In this document: positions 1 to 9,222 of the stretch, in pieces | How positions within the stretch are numbered: position 1 is the first letter of the stretch | Layout of the letters: each line of letters begins with the position of its first letter | From: Spirochaetota bacterium | GTDB lineage: Bacteria > Spirochaetota > B62-G9 > DRHN01 | Assembly (NCBI GenBank): GCA_016934265.1 | Contig: JAFGTF010000041.1 | Location: forward strand, 1-64,000 | Direction of reading: 5' to 3' | Length of the DNA stretch: 64,000 bases | The notes under the pieces: generated by a model | The model's input: the letters and a program-made list of their open reading frames with translations, nothing else | The model's database searches: none | What the model was told of the DNA's origin: nothing | Made by a program: the position numbers and the translations under genes

Positions 1-794
1 CCCGCGGGCTCGCCGTCGACCTCCGCGATTTGCACGAGCTCTTTGATGTAGATCTTCTTCAGGCTCTTCACGATCTCGATGAACTCTTCCTCGGTAAACG
101 GTACGAACCCCCAGTTTCCCTCCCATGCGCTGTTGTAAATGTCTATCAGGATCTTCGCGTCACGCCAGAAATTCTTGGGATCGAAGCTGCGGATGGTGAT
201 GTTCCTGGTCCGCTCGATCCGCTGCGCGAGATCGACGAACTTCGGATTTATCTCCTGCTGGACGGGCATCCTGAACGCGAGCACGTCGACGGCCTTCTCG
301 TACCCGGCGCCTTCTATGAGCTTTTTGTAGTACGGGAGCGCGTGACCCATCAGTATGAAGGGAGGAGTATCGAACCCCTCTATCAGGACCCCCGGGCACA
401 CGTCATCGTTCATGCTGAAGCTCAACGGCCCCAGAACGGTCTTCAGGTTCCGTTCTAAAAGCCAGCCCTGCGCCGTGCGTATGAGAGCACCGGCGACTTC
501 CCCGTCGTTTACGCACTCGAAGAAGCCGAAAAAACCCGCATCGTCGTCGTAGAATTCGTTGTGTCTGAAATTCTGCGCTGCGGTGATCCTTCCGACGGGT
601 TCCTTCCCGCGGAAGGCTAGGAACTCCTGGGCCTCCGCATGCGCGAAAAAGGGGTTCTTTTTCCTGTCGAACTGCTTATTCAGCTCGCTTCTCAAGGGAA
701 CGACGTAGTTGGGATCATCCCTGTACAACATCCCGGGAAGATCGAAAAATATACGAAGCTTTCTCTTTGTATCAACCGGCTCCACAGTAACCAT
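1..794 (-). CDS. GNAT-like N-acetyltransferase (YghO-like family), C-terminus truncated by window edge
   Basis: Minus-strand reading from ATG at 794 gives MVTVEPVDTKRKLRIFFDLPGMLYRDDPNYVVPLRSELNKQFDRKKNPFFAHAEAQEFLAFRGKEPVGRI... open to base 1; absent from ORF track because no stop lies inside the window. Confidence 0.75.
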   Translation of the reverse strand, partial: MVTVEPVDTKRKLRIFFDLPGMLYRDDPNYVVPLRSELNKQFDRKKNPFFAHAEAQEFLAFRGKEPVGRITAAQNFRHNEFYDDDAGFFGFFECVNDGEVAGALIRTAQGWLLERNLKTVLGPLSFSMNDDVCPGVLIEGFDTPPFILMGHALPYYKKLIEGAGYEKAVDVLAFRMPVQQEINPKFVDLAQRIERTRNITIRSFDPKNFWRDAKILIDIYNSAWEGNWGFVPFTEEEFIEIVKSLKKIYIKELVQIAEVDGEPA

Positions 795-871
795 CAACTA
801 TTCCCTTTGTTTATATGAAGAATATTGTTAAGTTTTTATCCTATCATAAAAACTTTCCACTGGCAATAAAA

Positions 872-1885
872 ATGAAGATACTCGTCACAGGCGCGAGCGG
901 CTTCATCGGTTCTCATGTCGTTCGGACGCTCGCTCGAGAAAAGACCTATACCGTAACGGGACTCGTTCGGAAGTCGTCCGACCTGTTCAGGCTGCAGTCG
1001 AAAATGAAAGGCCCGGGATCCGAAGAACCCCCGTCCTTCGAACTGCGATACGTATCGCTGGAGGATCCGCTCGGCGAGGTGACGAAAGGCTTCGATGCGG
1101 TCGTTCACACGGCGGGGAACACAGAAGACTGGGGTAACGCGGCGCGCATTTACCGCTCCAACATAGACGGCACAAAGCGCCTGCTCGAAGCCTGTGTCGA
1201 AAACGGAGTACGACGGTTCGTGCACTTCAGCTCCACCGTCGTCTACGGATTGGAGGGAAACCGGAACACAAAAGAGGATCGCGGGCACCGCCCCTATAAA
1301 AACGGCTACTGTATCTCCAAGTCCCGCGCGGAGCAGGTGATCCTTCGTTTCAGCGACAGGATCAAGACCGTCATCCTCCGCCCGTCGAACGTGTTCGGTC
1401 CGTTCGACGTGAAGTTCAGCTTCTATCTGCTGCGCTCGATCGAGCGGGGTCTCTCGCGATGGCCGCTTGGGGGAACTACGCTGACCTCTCCCTGCTACGT
1501 AAAGAACCTCGTCGCCGCCGTCCGCTGCGCCCTCGCCACGGACCGGGGATTCGGGGAGGCGTACAACGTCTCCGACGGAGCGGACGTTACATGGAAAACG
1601 TTTCTCGAAGCGGCTGCGAGACAGCTCGGAAAAACCCCGCCGGACGGCACGGTGCCCCTGTTCTGGCTTTCTTTGTCGGCAAAGGTTCTCGAACTCACGT
1701 ACGTCCTTCTCAGGATCAGACGCAGGCCGATCATCACCCCTTACAATATCGCGCTCGTATCACACGACTACGGATTCAACATAGAAAAGGCGAAACGCCT
1801 TCTTGGGTACGAGCCGCCGTTTACAACCGACGAGGGGATGGAGCAGACCGTGGAATGGTATCACCGGTATAAGGAAGGGTTATGA
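872..1885 (+). CDS. NAD-dependent epimerase/dehydratase (extended SDR)
   Basis: MKILVTGASGFIGSHVVRTL Rossmann motif and Y-x3-K (YCISK); ORF 815..1885, start at 872 more likely. Confidence 0.88.
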   Translation: MKILVTGASGFIGSHVVRTLAREKTYTVTGLVRKSSDLFRLQSKMKGPGSEEPPSFELRYVSLEDPLGEVTKGFDAVVHTAGNTEDWGNAARIYRSNIDGTKRLLEACVENGVRRFVHFSSTVVYGLEGNRNTKEDRGHRPYKNGYCISKSRAEQVILRFSDRIKTVILRPSNVFGPFDVKFSFYLLRSIERGLSRWPLGGTTLTSPCYVKNLVAAVRCALATDRGFGEAYNVSDGADVTWKTFLEAAARQLGKTPPDGTVPLFWLSLSAKVLELTYVLLRIRRRPIITPYNIALVSHDYGFNIEKAKRLLGYEPPFTTDEGMEQTVEWYHRYKEGL

Positions 1886-1897
1886 TGACTGCGCCTA

Positions 1898-3066
1898 GTG
1901 TCTTGTCTCGTAATTAACTTGAATAACTATTAAGATAATATTATCATGGGTTTATCCTTATACTATCAAGGAGAGAACCCATGAGTACAGGACGCCCGAA
2001 AACACCCCTTATCCTTTCCAATGAGGAGCAAAAACAATTGGAATCCATTGTACGTTCCCGCTCTCTTCCCCATGGTTTGGTCACTAGGGCCCGAATCGTT
2101 CTAATGGCCGCACAAGGCTCGAGCAACCGGGCGATCGCGGAAAAAGTCGAACTCAGCACCCAATCCGTCTGCAAATGGCGTCAGCGCTTTCTTCAACAAG
2201 GGCTCGACGGCCTCTACGATGAGATGCGTGCCGGACGACCACGATCGATTTCAGACGACCAAGTGGCAGAGCTGATCCGTAAGACCCTGGATACAAAACC
2301 TCGTGATGGCACGCACTGGACGATTCGTTCTGTGGCGAAAGAGGTTCACCTGTCCCGACCCACCGTGCATCGCATTTGGAAAGCCTTTGGTCTTCAGCCT
2401 CATCGCCAACGCAGCTTCAAGTTGTCTTCCGACCCGTTCTTCGTTGAGAAAGTTCGAGATATCGTCGGCCTGTATTTGAATCCCCCCGATAAAGCCATGG
2501 TATTGTGCGTGGACGAAAAGAGTCAAATCCAGGCCCTGGATCGTACTCAACCCCTGTTGCCCATGGGTCTGGGATATGTTGAAGGAGTTACCCACGACTA
2601 TGTCCGACATGGCACAACCACCTTATTCGCCGCCTTAGACATTGCAACCGGCCAAGTCATCACACGCTGTAAGAGTCGCCATCGCCATCAGGAATATCTC
2701 GGTTTTATCAAGCATGTGGATGCCAACGTTCCCCAGGATTTAGACATTCACTTAGTGGTAGACAATTATTCCACTCACAAGCACCCCACGGTAAAACGGT
2801 GGCTCGCTGCACATCCTCGATACCAGGTTCACTACACACCGACATACGCCTCTTGGCTGAATCAGGTAGAAATTTGGTTCAATATCGTGACTCAACGAGC
2901 GATTCGTCGGGGGACGTTTAAAAGTGTCAAAGAGCTAACTGCAAAGATCGATCACTTTGTAAAACAATACAACATTGACTCCCGTCCTTTTATGTGGACA
3001 GCTACAGCCGATTCAATCCTTGAAAAAATAAGGAGACTTTGTCAATATATTTCTGAGACATAACAC
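1898..3066 (+). mobile_element. IS630-family insertion sequence with terminal inverted repeats and TA target duplication
   Basis: Left end GTGTCTTGTCTCGTAATTAACTTGA and reverse complement of right end GTGTTATGTCTCAGAAATATATTGA match imperfectly; both ends flanked by TA (1896-1897, 3067-3068). Confidence 0.88.
1981..3063 (+). CDS. IS630 family transposase
   Basis: 360 aa; N-terminal HTH (ELSTQSVCKWRQRF), DDE core motifs VLCVDEKSQIQ, LVVDNYSTHKHP, YTPTYASWLNQVEIWF. Confidence 0.95.
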   Translation: MSTGRPKTPLILSNEEQKQLESIVRSRSLPHGLVTRARIVLMAAQGSSNRAIAEKVELSTQSVCKWRQRFLQQGLDGLYDEMRAGRPRSISDDQVAELIRKTLDTKPRDGTHWTIRSVAKEVHLSRPTVHRIWKAFGLQPHRQRSFKLSSDPFFVEKVRDIVGLYLNPPDKAMVLCVDEKSQIQALDRTQPLLPMGLGYVEGVTHDYVRHGTTTLFAALDIATGQVITRCKSRHRHQEYLGFIKHVDANVPQDLDIHLVVDNYSTHKHPTVKRWLAAHPRYQVHYTPTYASWLNQVEIWFNIVTQRAIRRGTFKSVKELTAKIDHFVKQYNIDSRPFMWTATADSILEKIRRLCQYISET

Positions 3067-4220
3067 TAGTACGCCTTTTCCAGCATCTCCATGAGGTTTT
3101 CAAACGAGGCCCTTCTCGGGATGCTGTTTATGTCCTCGAACCGTATCGCAACTTCGGCCGCCTCGGCAAGATCATCCTTCTTGAGCCCGAGATCTCCGAT
3201 ACGGCTCACCAGGTCGATCCCCAGCCGGCCCTTGAACTCTCCTACCGCCTTGACGGCTTTGGCCCCCGCCTCCGTTTCGGCAATACCCTCGGTGTTCATT
3301 CCCATGACGCGAGCGATCTTTGCGAGACGCGCCGCTGCGACGGAGAGATTATACTCCATCATGTACGGAAGCAGAATGGAGGACGAAATCGCTTTCGAGA
3401 CCCTGTTCTTGCCGTTCATGCCCATGGACAGCGCGAAGCTCAGTCCGAACCCGGTTATTATGTTCGCTATCGAGGTAAACAGCCCCGCAGTACACAGCTT
3501 CTCTCTCGTCGTGACGTCGAGCGGATTCTTCACGTAACCGGGCAGGGTAGAGTACACGATCTCGATTCCCCTAAGCAGGACCGGCTCGACGAGCGGATTC
3601 ACCTTCAGCGAGATGTATCCCTCTATCGAGAGGGAGAGGATATCGAGCGCCGTATATACCGCCGTCGCCATGGAAAGACCGGATAAAAGGACGGGATCGA
3701 TTACGAGTATATCGGTACCCATCCCGCGCGCGCTCAGGACCTTGTTCGTCTGATCAAAGACATCGGTGAGAAACGCCGACCGGGTAAGCGCGTATACTTC
3801 ACGAAACGTAGTCGGCACCTCTATATACGGGGTCCGTTCGCCGTTTCCCTCCTTTCCGTGAATGTAGTCCGACACATCCCCCTCGTTCTTCGATAAAAAC
3901 GCGACGATCTTAGCGATATTGCATACCCGAGACCCCCCCACCCCTATGACGACGTTGGCCCGCGAGTTTCGCGCAATGAGGGCTATCTCGTCGATGGTGT
4001 CGGAGGTGGCATTGGGGAAGATACCGTCATACAGGATCGTTTCGATCCCCTTCCCCCTCAGAATGCCCTCTATATTCGTGATTGTACCGTCCCGGGTCAA
4101 CGAATTCTCGGTGATGATGATGCCCCGGTCACCGATGCCGTAGGCCCAATATCCGAGACGCGCGATGGAATCGATTCCGAACTGAATCTGGGTGGGTATT
4201 GTAAACTCGAAGACCTTCAC
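3066..4220 (-). CDS. Iron-containing alcohol dehydrogenase family protein with degenerate active site
   Basis: Full-length Fe-ADH fold signature (VVIGVGGSRVCNIAK, DPVLLSGL, TALDILSLSIEGYIS, LLPYMMEYN) but metal-binding His positions are replaced. Confidence 0.8.
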   Translation of the reverse strand: MKVFEFTIPTQIQFGIDSIARLGYWAYGIGDRGIIITENSLTRDGTITNIEGILRGKGIETILYDGIFPNATSDTIDEIALIARNSRANVVIGVGGSRVCNIAKIVAFLSKNEGDVSDYIHGKEGNGERTPYIEVPTTFREVYALTRSAFLTDVFDQTNKVLSARGMGTDILVIDPVLLSGLSMATAVYTALDILSLSIEGYISLKVNPLVEPVLLRGIEIVYSTLPGYVKNPLDVTTREKLCTAGLFTSIANIITGFGLSFALSMGMNGKNRVSKAISSSILLPYMMEYNLSVAAARLAKIARVMGMNTEGIAETEAGAKAVKAVGEFKGRLGIDLVSRIGDLGLKKDDLAEAAEVAIRFEDINSIPRRASFENLMEMLEKAY

Positions 4221-4318
4221 CGTTCATACTCCGTATCAGATTCCGGCCTTTCACCCGTTCTGTGCCGCAGCACGGGCGCTCCCCCGAACACGGGGATACG
4301 GTCGTTTTCGAAGGCTCA

Positions 4319-4351
4319 TGAAAAAAAAAGACGGAGCGTACCTCCGCCTTC
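4319..4351 (-). terminator. Rho-independent terminator downstream of flgM-like gene
   Basis: Minus strand GGCGGAG-GTAC-GCTCCGTC followed by TTTTTTTTT. Confidence 0.75.
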
Positions 4352-4394
4352 TCGCACGTACTACAGGTTTATCATCTAAGAGAAAAGAACAGGG

Positions 4395-4697
4395 TTACCC
4401 TATTCCAAAGGATTCTGCAACCTTCTCTGCGATCTTCTCAGCGACTTCTTTCGTGAGATAGGCATCGGGGTTTTCGAGTTTGTCCCGCAGTTGTTTGATC
4501 CGATCGGCGGTCAGCTCCTCGCGAACGTCCGGAGCGGCCTTCACCCTCGCTTCGACCTGGGAGAGCTCCGCCATTCGTTTCGCCTCGGGAGAGAGCTCGA
4601 CCCTGTCCTTTTTGGACGTCCCTTTCGTCTTATCGATCCGGATGTCGCCCTGCGTTTTCAGTATCTTGTTAAGAGGCCCTATCTTGTCTATAGTCAT
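4395..4697 (-). CDS. flgM: FlgM-like anti-sigma-28 factor
   Basis: 100 aa; MTIDKIGP...KTKGTSKKDRVELSPEAKRMAEL...VREELTADRIKQLRDKLENPDAYLTKEVAEKIAEKV resembles FlgM. Confidence 0.75.
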   Translation of the reverse strand: MTIDKIGPLNKILKTQGDIRIDKTKGTSKKDRVELSPEAKRMAELSQVEARVKAAPDVREELTADRIKQLRDKLENPDAYLTKEVAEKIAEKVAESFGIG

Positions 4698-4782
4698 CTC
4701 TCTCCTCTCCTTCCTTCATTTGATATATCGGAAATAAAAGGATCAAACTTAAGCCGTTCTGCCCGTCTTTGCCGGTGCAAAA

Positions 4783-5478
4783 TTACTTCCTGTTGTCCAC
4801 GACGACCGTATACTCACCCCTTACACCGTCCGCCTCGATTTCGGCTAAAACCGAACCCGCCGTACCTCTATAATACTTTTCGAACCGCTTCGTCATTTCT
4901 TTAGCGACATACACCGTCACACAGCCGAATATTTCGAGCAGGTCTTCCAGAAACCGTACGATACGGTGCGGAGACTCGAAGATGACGAATACGGTGCGGG
5001 TATCCTTCAGTGTCTCAAGCTTTTTTCTCCTTCTCGAGGGCTTCGCGGAGAGAAACCCCAAGAAGGTGTACTCCGCGTACCTTATGCCCGCGCCGGACAG
5101 CACCGCGGATACTGCGCTCGGTCCCGGAACGATCTCGACTCTCACCCCCCGTTCGATACAGCGTGCGACAAGCTCGTTCCCGGGGTCGGAAACACCCGGT
5201 GTACCGCCGTCAGTCACAAGTGCGATATCGTTCCCCTGCTCAATGAGCTTTTCGATTCTCGATGCGGTACGTTCACCGCTCTTCGAGTGATAGGAGACGA
5301 GCGTCTTGGAAATACCGTACCTGTTGAGGAGCTTCAGGGTCACCCGCGTGTCCTCGCACGCGATGTACCGCACATTCTGCAACACCTCCAGCGCCCTGTG
5401 GGTTACGTCCTTCAGGTTCCCTATGGGCGTACCCACCACGAAGAGCGTGCCCTGTTCACTCCCCCTCATACTTCGCAA
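4783..5478 (-). CDS. rsmI: 16S rRNA (cytidine(1402)-2'-O)-methyltransferase
   Basis: GTLFVVGTPIGNLKDVTHRALEVL...CEDTR...VTDGGTPGVSDPG...VPGPSAVSAVLSGAG; SAM-dependent SPOUT-unrelated tetrapyrrole methylase-like family signature. Confidence 0.93.
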   Translation of the reverse strand: MRSMRGSEQGTLFVVGTPIGNLKDVTHRALEVLQNVRYIACEDTRVTLKLLNRYGISKTLVSYHSKSGERTASRIEKLIEQGNDIALVTDGGTPGVSDPGNELVARCIERGVRVEIVPGPSAVSAVLSGAGIRYAEYTFLGFLSAKPSRRRKKLETLKDTRTVFVIFESPHRIVRFLEDLLEIFGCVTVYVAKEMTKRFEKYYRGTAGSVLAEIEADGVRGEYTVVVDNRK

Positions 5479-6418
5479 AGATCATCCTTCCTGCAGGGGT
5501 CTGGAGGACGCTCGTTACCGTCACCTCTATCTTCTCGCCCACCCAGCGTTTTCCGGAATCCACCACAACCATGGTGCCGTCGTCCAGATACCCGATTCCC
5601 TGTCCCGGGTCTTTCCCCTCCTTGATCACCACGAGCTTCATCTTTTCACCTGGAAGCACTACCGGCTTCAACGCATTGGTAAGAAGGTTGATGTTGAGAA
5701 CCTCCACGTCCTGGATCTCCGCAACCTTCAGCAGGTTGAAATCGTTTGTGATCACCTTGGCGTCGAGCGTTTTCGCGAGCTTTACGAGCTTCGAGTCTAC
5801 ATCCGGTATCTCCGGAAAGTCCCTGTCCGTAATTCGCAGGAGTATGTCCTTTTTCTTTCGAAGCCTGTTCAGCACATCGAGTCCGCGCCGTCCCCTCGAC
5901 CGCTTGACCGAATCCGAGGAATCCGCGATCTGCTGGAGCTCGTCGAGAACGAACTTCGGCACCACGAGGATGCCCTCGATGAACTTCGTCTCGATGATGT
6001 CCGCGATACGGCCGTCTATTATCACGCTCGTATCGAGGATCTTGAGGGACTCGGGCGCCGCCCCTTTACGGGCCGGCGCCTGGGAGAAACCCATTCCGAT
6101 CTCTAGCTGTGAAAAGAGGGCGACTCCGAGATAGATCATACCAAGATATATGATGACTCTGAGAAAAGGAGTGACCTCCACACCGAACGAACGGACTATT
6201 GCGCTGAATGCGGCACCCAGCACCAAACCGATGATGAAGCCCTTGAAGAGCTTCGTGACGTTCTCCTTCTGAAAGCTCTTCACCCAGATCTCGAAACCGA
6301 CGATACCGCCGGATGCGACGAGAACGACGAGAGGATAGAGCCAGAACAAAGGCTGCCTCATATTCAGCACATACGAAACGGCCACCGTTATGATAACGAA
6401 TACTATTCTTACGATCAA
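5456..6418 (-). CDS. Membrane-anchored PIN/TRAM domain protein (YacL-like)
   Basis: N-terminal TM helices, PIN core KILDTSVIIDGRIADI...VPKFVLDELQQIADSSD...ITNDFNLLKVAEI, C-terminal TRAM domain. Confidence 0.9.
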   Translation of the reverse strand: MIVRIVFVIITVAVSYVLNMRQPLFWLYPLVVLVASGGIVGFEIWVKSFQKENVTKLFKGFIIGLVLGAAFSAIVRSFGVEVTPFLRVIIYLGMIYLGVALFSQLEIGMGFSQAPARKGAAPESLKILDTSVIIDGRIADIIETKFIEGILVVPKFVLDELQQIADSSDSVKRSRGRRGLDVLNRLRKKKDILLRITDRDFPEIPDVDSKLVKLAKTLDAKVITNDFNLLKVAEIQDVEVLNINLLTNALKPVVLPGEKMKLVVIKEGKDPGQGIGYLDDGTMVVVDSGKRWVGEKIEVTVTSVLQTPAGRMIFAKYEGE

Positions 6419-6520
6419 TCACTCCTCCTGTTCGCTGATCGAAAAGCAGGTCTTTTGAACCCGACCGCCCTTCTTCCGACTTGTGTAAGATTGGTGCTCG
6501 AAAGCGAGAAGGGTTGACTT

Positions 6521-7009
6521 TTAGGTAACCGCCTTCATGAGTTTCTCCGCAACGATACTCTGGACTTCTTCCTTCGCCATGTCGTGCACTATCGATATCT
6601 CGTCCACCAGGAGCCGGTACGCATTCTCGTAGAGCTTCTTCTCCATGATCGACAGCTCCTTGATCCTGTTACGGTGAAACAGGTTCCGGACCACCTCCGC
6701 GACATCGAATATCGATCCGCTCTTTATCTTCTCGAAATTGTGCTGATACCGCGCCTTCCAGTCCTCATCGATCTGCACGGAATCCTCTTCGATGAGCTTC
6801 AAAGCCTGTTTGGCCACCTTTGTGGTGACAACAAGCCTCAGCCCGAGATCATCGGATTTGTGCGTCGGTATCATTACCGTCATATCTGAAATCGCAAGCT
6901 TTATGATATAATACGATCTCGTTTCACCGAGAACGGTTTTATCCTCAATGCTCGAAATTTCGCCCACCCCGTGGAGAGGGTACACTACCTTTGCACCAAC
7001 CTTGTACAT
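6521..7009 (-). CDS. carD: CarD/CdnL family transcriptional regulator
   Basis: MYKVGAKVVYPLHGVGEISSIEDKTVLGETRSYYIIKLAISDMTVMIPTHK is the CarD N-terminal (RID) signature. Confidence 0.9.
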   Translation of the reverse strand: MYKVGAKVVYPLHGVGEISSIEDKTVLGETRSYYIIKLAISDMTVMIPTHKSDDLGLRLVVTTKVAKQALKLIEEDSVQIDEDWKARYQHNFEKIKSGSIFDVAEVVRNLFHRNRIKELSIMEKKLYENAYRLLVDEISIVHDMAKEEVQSIVAEKLMKAVT

Positions 7010-7053
7010 ACCTTGTTTTTCTTCCCTCCCGAATGCTACATTCTTTCTCTATA

Positions 7054-7082
7054 ATAATACAATATTTTGACAATTAAGTCAA
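7054..7082 (-). promoter_or_regulatory. Putative sigma70-type promoter for carD
   Basis: Minus strand TTGACT-N17-TATTAT located about 45 bp upstream of carD ATG. Confidence 0.5.
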
Positions 7083-7200
7083 TACCATATAATTAATTAG
7101 AATACAAAGAGATAGAAAATGGCATGCCGGCGAACTTTTTCTTGTCCTCCGGCCGCTACGTAGTAAAATTGTACAAGAAATATGCAACAAGGAAACCGCA

Positions 7201-7734
7201 ATGAAGAAGCTGATCGCCGTAATCGGATCTTCGAGGGCCTGCGATAAAACGCTCGATCTCGCATATGAAGCCGGAGAAGAGATCATCCGGGCTGGATTCT
7301 CCCTCCTGACGGGCGGTCTCTCCGGCGTTATGGAGGCCGCATGCAGGGGAGCCGAGCATGTCGCCGGCCCGGACTCCGGCAGAATAATCGGTATCCTGCC
7401 CGGCACTTCCAAAGAGAGCGCTAACAGGCATGTCGATATCGCAATACCCACAGGAATCGGTTACTGCAGGAACTTCATAATCGCCTGCTCTTGCGACGGC
7501 GTTATTGCAATCGCAGGCGGGAGCGGGACGTTGAGCGAGCTTTCGATGGCATGGCAGTACGGAAAGCCGATCGTTGTCCTTCGGGGAACGGAGGGACTCG
7601 GTCCCGGATTCGCCGGGAGGTCGCTCGACGACAAGAGAACGGACACGATACACGGCGCAAAAAACCCCGCGGAAGCGGTGGAAATACTGAAGCGGCTTAT
7701 ACCGCAACCACTTCAAACAAAGGATAACGGATAA
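7201..7734 (+). CDS. LOG/TIGR00725-like family protein (Rossmann-fold nucleotide-binding)
   Basis: AVIGSSRACDKTLDLAYEAGEEIIRAGFSLLTGGLSGVMEAACRGA...IAIAGGSGTLSELSMAW. Confidence 0.82.
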   Translation: MKKLIAVIGSSRACDKTLDLAYEAGEEIIRAGFSLLTGGLSGVMEAACRGAEHVAGPDSGRIIGILPGTSKESANRHVDIAIPTGIGYCRNFIIACSCDGVIAIAGGSGTLSELSMAWQYGKPIVVLRGTEGLGPGFAGRSLDDKRTDTIHGAKNPAEAVEILKRLIPQPLQTKDNG

Positions 7735-7738
7735 GCCG

Positions 7739-8338
7739 GTGAAACAGCGGCCCCTCATGATCAGAGCTCTTTTCGTCGGAACGTCGCTTCTTGCTCTGTC
7801 GTCCATCCTCCTTTCGCCGAGCCCGGCACGGGGAGAGGAGGATGCCGGTATCGTGCTCGATGCCGCCCTTACGGGCGGCGTTCGGCTCCTCGACATCGAA
7901 GGCGAGACGTACGAGCTCAAAACGGTTCCCGTTTTGGGCGTCTCGTTCTTTCCGTGTATCCGGCTCACAGGCCCTCTTTTTCTCTCCGTCGAGGTTTCCT
8001 TCTCATACACTTTCAGATCGGACAACATCGGCCTCTACTACTACGACGCGTTCGGCAGCGCCGGTATCATGCCGGAGATCGGCTTGCTTTTTCCCGGAAA
8101 CGGCGTCGACTGGGCGCTGTTCATGGGTGGCGGCGTACACTACTCCTTTTCGGAGTACGACACCGGGATCCACCCCGCCGTGGCCGTAAGGGTCGGAGCG
8201 GAGTTTAAAGAGAGTTTCTTAAAAGGTATCTTCCTCTCATACAGCCACCGCTTCGTCAACGGTTTTCAAACGCATGAGAGCTTCGCGCTCTTTGCGAGCA
8301 CCCGTCTCTACCGCTTTTCCCATCACGGGAGGGGCTGA
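7739..8338 (+). CDS. Putative outer-membrane beta-barrel protein with signal peptide
   Basis: Hydrophobic N-terminus (LFVGTSLLALSSILLSPSPARGEE) then alternating amphipathic strands ending in an aromatic; internal start at 7757 possible. Confidence 0.55.
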   Translation: MKQRPLMIRALFVGTSLLALSSILLSPSPARGEEDAGIVLDAALTGGVRLLDIEGETYELKTVPVLGVSFFPCIRLTGPLFLSVEVSFSYTFRSDNIGLYYYDAFGSAGIMPEIGLLFPGNGVDWALFMGGGVHYSFSEYDTGIHPAVAVRVGAEFKESFLKGIFLSYSHRFVNGFQTHESFALFASTRLYRFSHHGRG

Positions 8339-8342
8339 CTCG

Positions 8343-9206
8343 ATGCCGAAAGCACTGACCGCGCTGTGCGTGCTCCTTTTATTCCTGGGAGGCTGCTTTT
8401 TTCTCGGCACGGACCGTGACACCGCGTTTTACGCCCTCATCGTGGGAATCGACCTGTACGACGACCCCCTGATCAGCGATCTCTCCTACTGCAAAGCCGA
8501 CGCAAACGGTATGCGAGCCATGCTCCTGCAGCACGGGTGGGATGATGGAGAGATCACCCTGCTTCTCGACTCGGAAGCGACAAAGAGCGCGATCCTGTCG
8601 GCGGTGGAATCCATGGCCCAGGCGGCCTTTCCCGGCGACTACCTTTTCATATTCTACTCGGGCCACGGGTCATACGTGACTGACACGAGCGGGGACGAGA
8701 GCGACGGCACGGACGAGGCGATCGTTCCCGTGGACTTCGATACCGGGGACCTCTCGACGCTCCTCTTAGACGATGAGCTCGGGAGCGCCTTGTCGGGATG
8801 CAGGACGGAGAAGGGCGTTTTCATATTCGATTCCTGCAACAGCGGAGGGTTCATTGCGTCCTTCTTTGCCGAAGGAACGGGGGCGCGGGTACGATACCAT
8901 GATATCGGGGGTGCGAGGGGCACTGGATCGAACGGCGACCTCGATATCGTGAACATCCCGGTGATGACCGCCTCCGGGGAGTACGAATATTCCACCGAAG
9001 ATTCTCTGCTCGAGCACGGCGTCTTCACCTACTTCCTGCTCGAAGGCCTCACGTGGCTTTCGGCTGACAAAAACAGCGACGGCCATATATCAATAAGAGA
9101 ACTATTCGATTATGCCGAAATTCATACAAAGTACTATACGATGCGTTTTCAGAACCCCCAGCTTTTGTTTTCCAGGAAATTTTTGGATATACTTATAACT
9201 CGATAA
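8343..9206 (+). CDS. Caspase family (peptidase C14-like) lipoprotein
   Basis: Lipobox LLFLGGC near N-terminus; catalytic His in FYSGHGSYV and Cys in IFDSCNSGGF; N-terminal IVGIDLYDD motif. ORF track start is 8274; ATG at 8343 gives signal peptide. Confidence 0.85.
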   Translation: MPKALTALCVLLLFLGGCFFLGTDRDTAFYALIVGIDLYDDPLISDLSYCKADANGMRAMLLQHGWDDGEITLLLDSEATKSAILSAVESMAQAAFPGDYLFIFYSGHGSYVTDTSGDESDGTDEAIVPVDFDTGDLSTLLLDDELGSALSGCRTEKGVFIFDSCNSGGFIASFFAEGTGARVRYHDIGGARGTGSNGDLDIVNIPVMTASGEYEYSTEDSLLEHGVFTYFLLEGLTWLSADKNSDGHISIRELFDYAEIHTKYYTMRFQNPQLLFSRKFLDILITR

Positions 9207-9222
9207 GAGGGAGTAACGAAAA

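Noticed and set aside
30-458. 142-aa plus-strand ORF at the left edge
   Set aside because: Antisense to a real minus-strand GNAT-like gene that is missing from the ORF track because its stop codon is outside the window.
1981-3063. IS630 as part of a larger composite or defence island
   Set aside because: Single element with its own TIRs and TA duplication between two ordinary convergent genes; no second copy or cargo in the window.
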